In this document: piece by piece, positions 1 through 4,662 of the stretch | Layout: the number at the start of each line of letters is the position of its first letter | Numbering within the stretch: position 1 is the first letter of the stretch | From: an uncultured Devosia sp. | GTDB lineage: Bacteria; Pseudomonadota; Alphaproteobacteria; Rhizobiales; Devosiaceae | Assembly (NCBI GenBank): GCA_913775215.1 | Contig: CAJYKO010000075.1 | Span: 1-5,821, forward strand | Direction: 5' to 3' | DNA length: 5,821 bases | The notes under the pieces: generated by a model | Database searches by the model: none | What the model was told of the DNA's origin: nothing | Seen by the model: only the letters and a program-made list of their open reading frames with translations | Program-made: the position numbers and the translations under genes

Positions 1-108
1 CGGCTCAGCGATGCGCGGCCCGTGAAGGATTTCAGTATCGAAGAGATCGGTCTTCTTATGGGCGGCGTCCACGGGGCCTCGGAGGCAGAGCATGCAATTC
101 CGGCTTGA
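1..108 (+). CDS. ABC transporter ATP-binding protein, C-terminal end only
   Basis: Only the last 35 codons are present, read from base 1 in frame 1 to TGA at 106-108. The visible end contains EEIGLLMGGVH followed by a short polar tail, the kind of ending seen in the duplicated-domain ATPases (RbsA/YufO type) that energise BMP-family importers. No Walker or signature motif falls inside the window, so the call depends on this tail and on the two permeases and binding protein that follow directly. The frame overlaps the first permease gene by 17 bases (92-108), which suggests translational coupling within one operon. The protein would sit on the cytoplasmic face and hydrolyse ATP for uptake. It could be another sugar-type ABC ATPase, but the neighbours make the purine/nucleoside class the best choice. 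Confidence 0.8.
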   Translation, partial: RLSDARPVKDFSIEEIGLLMGGVHGASEAEHAIPA

Positions 109-1174
109 GAAGCGCCGCGAGCCGTCCAAGGCAATGATCTACATCACGCCGGTGGTTGCCGTGGTTCTGACCATGGTGGTGGGGGCGCTGATCTTTTCGC
201 TGATTGGCTACGATGGCATTGGCGCGGTGCGCGAGATTTTCCTCACACCACTGACCAATAGCTACAAATGGCAGGATCTGGGGATCAAGGCGGCGCCGTT
301 GATCATCATTGGTACCGGCCTTTCCATCGCATACCGCGCAAATGTATGGAATATTGGGGCGGAAGGGCAGTATGTGATCGGCGGCCTCGCTGGGACGGGT
401 ATCGCGCTCCTGACCTATGGCATGACCGGCTGGTGGATACTGCCGCTGATGGTGCTGGCGGGCATTCTGGGTGGTATGGCTTATGCAGCCATCCCTGCGC
501 TGCTGCGTACCCGGCTCAAAGTCAATGAAATCCTGACGAGCCTGATGCTGACCTATGCCTCAGTGCAGCTGATCTATTATCTGATCCGCGCGCCATGGAA
601 GGATCCGATGGGCATGGGCTTTCCGCAGACGCGGCTCTTCTCCGAAGCTGCGCGGCTGCCGACGATCATTCCGGGTACCATTGTCCATCTCGGCGTGCCT
701 ATCGCTATCGTCGTTGGCATCATTGCCTGGTTCATCATGACGCGTTCGGTTTTTGGCTATCGCATGCGCGTGGTCGGCGCAGCGCCGCATGCTGCGCGCT
801 ATGGCGGGTTTTCGGAGAACAAAACGATCTGGCTTGCCATGCTGGTCAGCGGAGCCCTCGCGGGGCTTGCCGGTGTGCTTGAAGTGGCGGGGCCGTTCCA
901 GCGCATGGTGCCGGGGTTTCCGACCAATTATGGGTTTACGGCCATCATCGTCGCCTTCCTCGGCCGGCTTAACCCACTGGGCGTCATTGTTGCCGGTGTC
1001 GTGCTCGCCATCACCTTTGTCGGCGGCGAAGTGGCACAGACGACGATCGGCCTGCCCAATGCAGCGACCGGCATTTTTCAGGCCATGATGCTGTTCTTCC
1101 TCCTCGCCGGCGATATCCTGATCAAATACCGGCTGCGTCGCGTAGCGCCGCAGCCATCGGTGGGAGCAGCATAA
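92..1174 (+). CDS. ABC transporter permease, BMP/Nup nucleoside-purine class (YufP-like)
   Basis: This is an inner-membrane permease of the BPD_transp_2 family (360 aa), the larger of the two that pair in BMP-type importers. A short basic cytoplasmic start (residues 1-13) leads into a helix at about 16-38, followed by about eight more hydrophobic stretches. Family-typical motifs are NVWNIGAEGQ (84-93), NEILTSLMLTYA (145-156), VGAAPHAARYGG (228-239, the cytoplasmic coupling loop that contacts the ATPase) and SGALAGLAGVLEVAG (253-267). The ATG at 92 is supported by GGAGG at 81-85 with a 6-nt spacer, inside the end of the ATPase gene. The stop overlaps the next start (TAATG), so the two permeases are probably co-translated at similar levels. 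Length is normal for the family. The substrate cannot be read from the permease itself; purine comes from gene context. Confidence 0.93.
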   Translation: MQFRLEKRREPSKAMIYITPVVAVVLTMVVGALIFSLIGYDGIGAVREIFLTPLTNSYKWQDLGIKAAPLIIIGTGLSIAYRANVWNIGAEGQYVIGGLAGTGIALLTYGMTGWWILPLMVLAGILGGMAYAAIPALLRTRLKVNEILTSLMLTYASVQLIYYLIRAPWKDPMGMGFPQTRLFSEAARLPTIIPGTIVHLGVPIAIVVGIIAWFIMTRSVFGYRMRVVGAAPHAARYGGFSENKTIWLAMLVSGALAGLAGVLEVAGPFQRMVPGFPTNYGFTAIIVAFLGRLNPLGVIVAGVVLAITFVGGEVAQTTIGLPNAATGIFQAMMLFFLLAGDILIKYRLRRVAPQPSVGAA

Positions 1175-2097
1175 TGGAACTGGTCCTTGCCATTCTGATC
1201 ACGGTGGTGGGCGCGTCGACGCCAATCCTGATTGCAGCGCTAGGTGAGTTGGTCGTCGAGCGGTCAGGGGTGCTCAATCTTGGCGTCGAGGGCATGATGT
1301 TGATCGGCGCCATTGCCGGCTTCGTCGTGCAGTTTCACACCGGCAATCCATATCTGGCACTGCTCTGCGGCGCTGCTGCAGGTATGGCCGCCTCGTTGAT
1401 TTTCGGGTTTCTGACGCTGTCGCTTTCGGCAAACCAGACGGCGACGGGTCTTGCCCTGACCATCTTCGGTACCGGCTTTTCGGCGCTGGCCGGGTCTTCC
1501 TATTCTGCGCGGCCGGTGACGCTGATGCAGCCGCTGTTTCCGGCCGAGTTTTATTCTAGCCCCATTATCAGGGTGATTTTCGGCTACTCCTTCCCGGTCT
1601 ACTTCTCCTTCGTGATGGTCGTCGCCATCTGGTATTTCCTTCACAAGACGCGTGCGGGCCTGATCCTGCGCGCGGTCGGCGAGAATGACCAATCAGCCCA
1701 CTCCATTGGCTACTCGGTGATCGGCGTACGATATCTCGCCGTCATGTTCGGTGGCGCCATGGCCGGCATCGCCGGCGCGTGTTTTCCATTGCTGCTGACC
1801 CCGCAATGGGCCGAGCGGATGACCGCTGGGCGCGGCTGGATCGCTGTGGCTCTTGTGGTCTTTGCCTCATGGAAGCCCTTCCGCCTTTTGGGTGGCGCCT
1901 ATCTCTTCGGGCTTGTGATGACCATGGAGCTTTATGCCAAGGCCGGCGGCGGACCGCTCAGTGCCGTGCCGTCAGAGCTCTGGGCTGCCTTGCCCTATAT
2001 CGCAACCGTCGTCGTGCTGGTGTTGATCTCGATCCGCCGCGACGCTTCAACCAATGCACCGGCTTGCCTTGGCAAGCCGTTCTTGCCCGCTAATTGA
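1174..2097 (+). CDS. ABC transporter permease, BMP/Nup nucleoside-purine class (YufQ-like)
   Basis: This is the second, shorter permease (307 aa) of the importer, predicted to form a heterodimeric membrane channel with the preceding gene product. Hydrophobic helices run through most of the protein. Recognisable motifs are SGVLNLGVEGMMLIGA (31-46), which parallels NVWNIGAEGQ in the partner, RAVGENDQSAHSIG (166-179, ATPase-coupling loop), GGAMAGIAGA (193-202) and TAGRGWIAVALVVFASWKP (217-235). The ATG at 1174 overlaps the upstream stop by one base and has GGGAG at 1162-1166, 7 nt upstream. The last 17 residues or so (from about 291) are a polar, proline-containing tail after the final helix. 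They are encoded across an 8-bp perfect inverted repeat, so the tail may be shaped by RNA or DNA structure more than by protein function. Confidence 0.93.
   Translation: MELVLAILITVVGASTPILIAALGELVVERSGVLNLGVEGMMLIGAIAGFVVQFHTGNPYLALLCGAAAGMAASLIFGFLTLSLSANQTATGLALTIFGTGFSALAGSSYSARPVTLMQPLFPAEFYSSPIIRVIFGYSFPVYFSFVMVVAIWYFLHKTRAGLILRAVGENDQSAHSIGYSVIGVRYLAVMFGGAMAGIAGACFPLLLTPQWAERMTAGRGWIAVALVVFASWKPFRLLGGAYLFGLVMTMELYAKAGGGPLSAVPSELWAALPYIATVVVLVLISIRRDASTNAPACLGKPFLPAN
2061..2078 (+). promoter_or_regulatory. GC-rich perfect palindrome (hairpin) at the 3' end of the second permease gene
   Basis: GGCTTGCC (2061-2068) and GGCAAGCC (2071-2078) are exact reverse complements separated by TT. 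In RNA this would fold as a 7-bp stem with a CUUG tetraloop, a particularly stable loop class. It lies in the last codons of the permease gene and is not followed by a T-run, so it does not look like an intrinsic terminator. By analogy with other ABC operons it could stabilise the downstream binding-protein mRNA or mark a processing point; this is inference. Chance occurrence in GC-rich coding DNA is possible. Confidence 0.45.
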
Positions 2098-2120
2098 GAT
2101 GACATTGGAACGATCATCTC
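2096..2120 (+). promoter_or_regulatory. 7-bp dyad between permease and binding-protein genes
   Basis: GAGATGA (2096-2102) and TCATCTC (2114-2120) are perfect reverse complements around an 11-nt centre. The dyad begins within the stop codon of the permease gene and ends 18 nt before the Shine-Dalgarno of the binding-protein gene. It could be a transcription-factor operator or a second RNA hairpin following the one at 2061-2078. I see no convincing -35/-10 pair in this 55-bp gap, so an independent promoter for the binding-protein gene is not supported. Confidence 0.35.
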
Positions 2121-2138
2121 GATCAAGGAACGTCAGTC

Positions 2139-2143
2139 AGGAG
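2139..2143 (+). promoter_or_regulatory. Ribosome binding site that fixes the binding-protein start
   Basis: AGGAG lies 9 nt before the ATG at 2153. In-frame ATGs also exist at 2054 and 2099, but neither has a comparable purine-rich site and both would add residues in front of the twin-arginine signal. The site therefore decides the start at 2153. Confidence 0.75.
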
Positions 2144-2152
2144 AAACATCAG

Positions 2153-3238
2153 ATGACACTTTCGCGTCGTACATTCGTCAAGGTCGGCGGCGCCGCTTTG
2201 GCCCTGCCGCTCTTGGGTTCGCGCGCTTTTGCGCAGCTCGAAAAGGTCAAGATCGGCTTCATCTATGTCGGTTCGATCAACGACAACGGTTATAACTACG
2301 CTCACAACCAGGGCCGTCTCTACGTCGAAGAACAGCTTGGCGATAAGGTCGAGACCGTGTTCGTCGAGAACGTGCCGGAAGGTCCGGACTGCGAGCGCGT
2401 GCTGCGTGAACTGGCCCAGCAGGGCTGCAACCTGATCTTCGCAACGAGCTTCGGTTTCGGCGACTCCGTGGTCAAGGTTGCCGCGCAGTTCCCGGATATC
2501 GCCTTCGAGCACGCAACCGGCTACATGAATGGTCCGAATATCGGCCTTTACAACGCGCGTTTCTATGAAGGCCGTGCGGTTTGCGGCACCATTGCCGGCC
2601 ACATGTCGAAGACCGCCAAGGCCGGTTACATCGGTTCCTTCCCGATCCCGGAAGTGGTCATGGGCATCAACTCCTTCGTGCTCGCTGCGCGCAAGGTGAA
2701 CCCGGAGTTCACGATCAAGCCGGTCTACATCTCGACCTGGAATGATCCGGCCAAGGAAGCTGACGCTGCCCGCGCCATGATCGACCAGGGCATTGACATC
2801 ATTGCCCAGCACACCGACGGCCCGGCTGCCCTGCAGGTTGCCGCCGAGCGTGGCATCGTTGGCGGTTTCGGTCAGGGCGCCGACATGTCGGCCTTTGCTC
2901 CCGACACCCAGCTGACCGCCATCATCGACCATTGGGGCCCGCATTACCTGGCTTCGGCGGAAGCCGTGCTGGCTGGCACTTGGACTCCCGGCAATACCTG
3001 GGAAGGCCTCAAGGAAAACGTCGTGCAGATGGGGCCATATGGCGAGAAGGTGCCGGAAGACGTCCGCGCTGCCGCCGATGCGGTCAAGAATGGCCAGATC
3101 GATGGCTCCTTCCACATCTTCACCGGCCCGATCAAGGACAATACCGGCACCGAGCGCGTCGCTGCAGGCGTGACCATGACCGATGCCGAGCTGCTGAGCA
3201 TGGACTGGTACGTCGAAGGCGTTGAACAGCCGGCTTGA
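2153..3238 (+). CDS. BMP-family periplasmic substrate-binding protein, probable purine binder, Tat-exported
   Basis: This is the 361-residue binding component of the importer. The N-terminus carries the twin-arginine motif SRRTFVK (4-10), a hydrophobic segment (11-22) and an AFA cleavage site before Q28, so the protein should be exported folded by the Tat system. The mature part starts KVKIGFIYVGSINDNGYNYA (31-50), the first strand and ligand loop of the BMP (PnrA/Med-like, type I periplasmic fold) family. Later blocks include GFGDSVVKVA (101-110), GYIGSFPIPEVVMGINSF (158-175) and IIDHWGPHYLASAEAVLAGTW (257-277). Characterised BMP proteins bind purine nucleosides (PnrA of Treponema) or, in an alphaproteobacterial branch as I recall it, free purines such as adenine. 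The neighbouring guanine deaminase and urate oxidase favour nucleobases here. Codon use looks more uniform than in the permeases, consistent with high expression. The exact ligand is inferred. Confidence 0.92.
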   Translation: MTLSRRTFVKVGGAALALPLLGSRAFAQLEKVKIGFIYVGSINDNGYNYAHNQGRLYVEEQLGDKVETVFVENVPEGPDCERVLRELAQQGCNLIFATSFGFGDSVVKVAAQFPDIAFEHATGYMNGPNIGLYNARFYEGRAVCGTIAGHMSKTAKAGYIGSFPIPEVVMGINSFVLAARKVNPEFTIKPVYISTWNDPAKEADAARAMIDQGIDIIAQHTDGPAALQVAAERGIVGGFGQGADMSAFAPDTQLTAIIDHWGPHYLASAEAVLAGTWTPGNTWEGLKENVVQMGPYGEKVPEDVRAAADAVKNGQIDGSFHIFTGPIKDNTGTERVAAGVTMTDAELLSMDWYVEGVEQPA

Positions 3239-3253
3239 TTTCGAGCTGAAATC

Positions 3254-3279
3254 GCGAGGGGCGGTGTCCTGCCCCTCGC
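3254..3279 (+). terminator. Hairpin after the binding-protein gene: terminator or mRNA-stabilising stem
   Basis: GCGAGGGGC (3254-3262) and GCCCCTCGC (3271-3279) form a perfect 9-bp GC-rich stem with an 8-nt loop, starting 15 nt after the stop codon. The downstream bases are pyrimidine-rich (TCTGACCTCTC) but lack a true T-tract, so termination may be partial. A stem here would also protect the binding-protein message from 3' decay. Confidence 0.55.
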
Positions 3280-3285
3280 TCTGAC

Positions 3286-3415
3286 CTCTCGCTTCTCCCT
3301 TGTGGGAAAAGGTGGCGCGTCGTGCCGGATGAGGGGTTTTGATGGCTGAGGTATTCCCCCTCACCCGTCTCGCGCTACGCGCGATCCACCCTCTCTTACA
3401 AGGGGCGAGGGGAGG
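3286..3415. repeat. RIME-like palindromic intergenic repeat
   Basis: The gap between the hairpin and puuD is filled by a long imperfect inverted repeat of about 130 bp. The left arm contains CCTTGTGGG, AAGGTGG and CGGATGAGGGG. The right arm contains CCCCCTCACCCG, ATCCACCCTCTC and TTACAAGGGGCGAGGGG, which mirror the left arm with mismatches and small gaps. Each arm has its own smaller hairpin: CTTCTCCC/GGGAAAAG at 3292-3311 (one mismatch, TTGT loop) and TCGCGC/GCGCGA at 3370-3384 (TAC loop). The architecture and core words resemble the RIME-type mosaic elements scattered between genes in rhizobial genomes. Copy number elsewhere cannot be seen here. The element ends about 10 nt before the puuD ribosome site and would be transcribed into a strong structure if read through. 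Confidence 0.75.
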
Positions 3416-3425
3416 ACCAGTGGTT

Positions 3426-3429
3426 GAGG
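3426..3429 (+). promoter_or_regulatory. puuD ribosome binding site
   Basis: GAGG with a 6-nt spacer to the ATG at 3436 is the best ribosome site for puuD. It sits just outside the right end of the palindromic repeat, so it should stay accessible even if the repeat folds. Confidence 0.55.
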
Positions 3430-3435
3430 TGAAAT

Positions 3436-4662
3436 ATGGGCGATCTGGCAATTTTCTATGAGTGGCTGATGTTTGCCGTGCGCTGGTTGCACGTCGTTAC
3501 CGCCATCGCCTGGATCGGGTCTTCATTCTACTTCATCGCGCTCGATCTCGGTCTCAGGAAAACGCCCAGCCTACCGCCACTCGCCCATGGCGAGGAATGG
3601 CAGGTGCATGGCGGGGGGTTTTATCACATCAACAAATACTTGGTGGCGCCGGAATTTCTTCCCGAGCACCTCACCTGGTTCAAGTGGGAAAGCTACTGGA
3701 CCTGGATGAGTGGTGCGATGCTCTTGGCGCTCATCTATTACGTCGGCGCCGACCTCTATCTCGTTGACCGCAATGTGCTCGATATTCCGAGTTGGGGGGC
3801 AATCCTTTTATCGATCGGTTCGATCGTGCTCGGCTGGGTGCTTTATGATGCGCTCTGCAAATCCCCGATTGGGCAATCGACCACCGGGCTGATGCTTGTG
3901 CTTTTTGCGATTCTCGTCGCGGCGAGCTGGGGCTATACGCAACTCTTCACTGGTCGAGCGGCCATGCTGCATATGGGCGCATTTACTGCGACCATCATGG
4001 CGGCGAACGTGGCCATGATCATCATTCCCAACCAGAAGATCGTGGTGGCCGACCTCAAGGCGGGGAAGGTGCCAGATGCGAAATACGGAAAGATCGCCAA
4101 GCAGCGGAGCCTTCATAACAACTACCTGACGCTGCCCGTCATCTTCTTCATGCTCTCGTCGCACTATCCGCTGGCCTTCGCGACGCAGTGGAACTGGATC
4201 ATCGCCTCGCTGATCTTCCTCGTCGGCGTCGTCATCAGGCACTATTTCAACACGCGCCATGCCCGGAAGGGCAATCCGCACTGGACCTGGGCAGTGGCGG
4301 TCATCCTCTTCATCACCATTGCCTGGCTCTCGACTGCGCCAAAATTGCCCGGGATCGATACGCCCCCCGTCGCTAGCGCTACAGGCGAGCGCTTCATGGC
4401 AACCGAGCATTTCAAGCTCGCGAGCCAGACCGTGCAGACGCGATGCTCCATGTGTCATACAGCGGAGCCGGTCTGGCCTGGCGTCTATGAGGCGCCGAAG
4501 AATGTCATTCTCGACAATGACATCGCCATCGCCAACCACGCCAAGGATATCGCCATGCAGGCGGGCTATGCACATGCCATGCCGCCGGGTAATCTCACCG
4601 AAATGACGGCTGAGGAGCGGGCGATCCTCGTTCAATGGTTCCGCGAGGGTTCTGGCTCATGA
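3436..4662 (+). CDS. puuD: Membrane-bound cytochrome c urate oxidase (urate hydroxylase PuuD)
   Basis: PuuD oxidises urate to 5-hydroxyisourate and, unlike cofactor-free uricase, delivers electrons to a covalently bound haem, avoiding hydrogen peroxide. The 408-aa protein has the expected two parts. Residues 1-300 are the DUF989 membrane domain with about eight hydrophobic helices (near 13-36, 90-108, 119-139, 150-171, 178-198, 231-249, 252-269 and 283-300) and conserved-looking blocks RWLHVVTAIAWIGSSFYF (16-33), WFKWESYWTWMSG (81-93) and SLHNNYLTLPVIFFMLSSHYP (225-245, shortened in any motif search to its His227 and His243). Residues 320-408 form a cytochrome c domain with the haem-binding CSMCH (337-341) and likely axial Met382 in HAMPPGN. 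Length matches the family. The ATG at 3436 has a GAGG site; an internal Met12 start would trim the end of helix one. The stop overlaps guaD as ATGA, so both are likely co-translated. Confidence 0.93.
   Translation: MGDLAIFYEWLMFAVRWLHVVTAIAWIGSSFYFIALDLGLRKTPSLPPLAHGEEWQVHGGGFYHINKYLVAPEFLPEHLTWFKWESYWTWMSGAMLLALIYYVGADLYLVDRNVLDIPSWGAILLSIGSIVLGWVLYDALCKSPIGQSTTGLMLVLFAILVAASWGYTQLFTGRAAMLHMGAFTATIMAANVAMIIIPNQKIVVADLKAGKVPDAKYGKIAKQRSLHNNYLTLPVIFFMLSSHYPLAFATQWNWIIASLIFLVGVVIRHYFNTRHARKGNPHWTWAVAVILFITIAWLSTAPKLPGIDTPPVASATGERFMATEHFKLASQTVQTRCSMCHTAEPVWPGVYEAPKNVILDNDIAIANHAKDIAMQAGYAHAMPPGNLTEMTAEERAILVQWFREGSGS

Noticed and set aside
2054..2152. Longer N-terminus for the binding protein starting at ATG 2054 or ATG 2099
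   Set aside because: These starts overlap or abut the permease gene end, lack a good ribosome site and would put 18 to 33 polar residues ahead of the Tat motif. ATG 2153 has AGGAG at the right distance and gives a standard signal peptide.
2098..2152. A promoter for the binding-protein gene
   Set aside because: TTGGAA at 2105-2110 could pass as a -35 box, but no acceptable -10 lies 16-18 nt downstream. Not reported as a feature.
3286..3415. CRISPR array or tRNA/ncRNA gene in the gap
   Set aside because: There are no regularly spaced direct repeats and no cloverleaf; the structure is explained by two inverted arms of a palindromic repeat.
2123..3451. A 442-codon open frame on the minus strand opposite the binding-protein gene, also spanning the repeat
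   Set aside because: It is antisense to a clear BMP-family gene with Tat signal and ribosome site. Its composition (rich in Arg, Gly, His and Asp with no recognisable domain) is what the reverse of strongly biased GC-rich codons gives. It also reads through a non-coding palindrome.
3808..4635. A 275-codon minus-strand open frame opposite puuD
   Set aside because: The + strand has a full-length PuuD with membrane helices and a haem motif. The antisense product is charged and low in complexity, with no family resemblance, so it is a codon-bias shadow.
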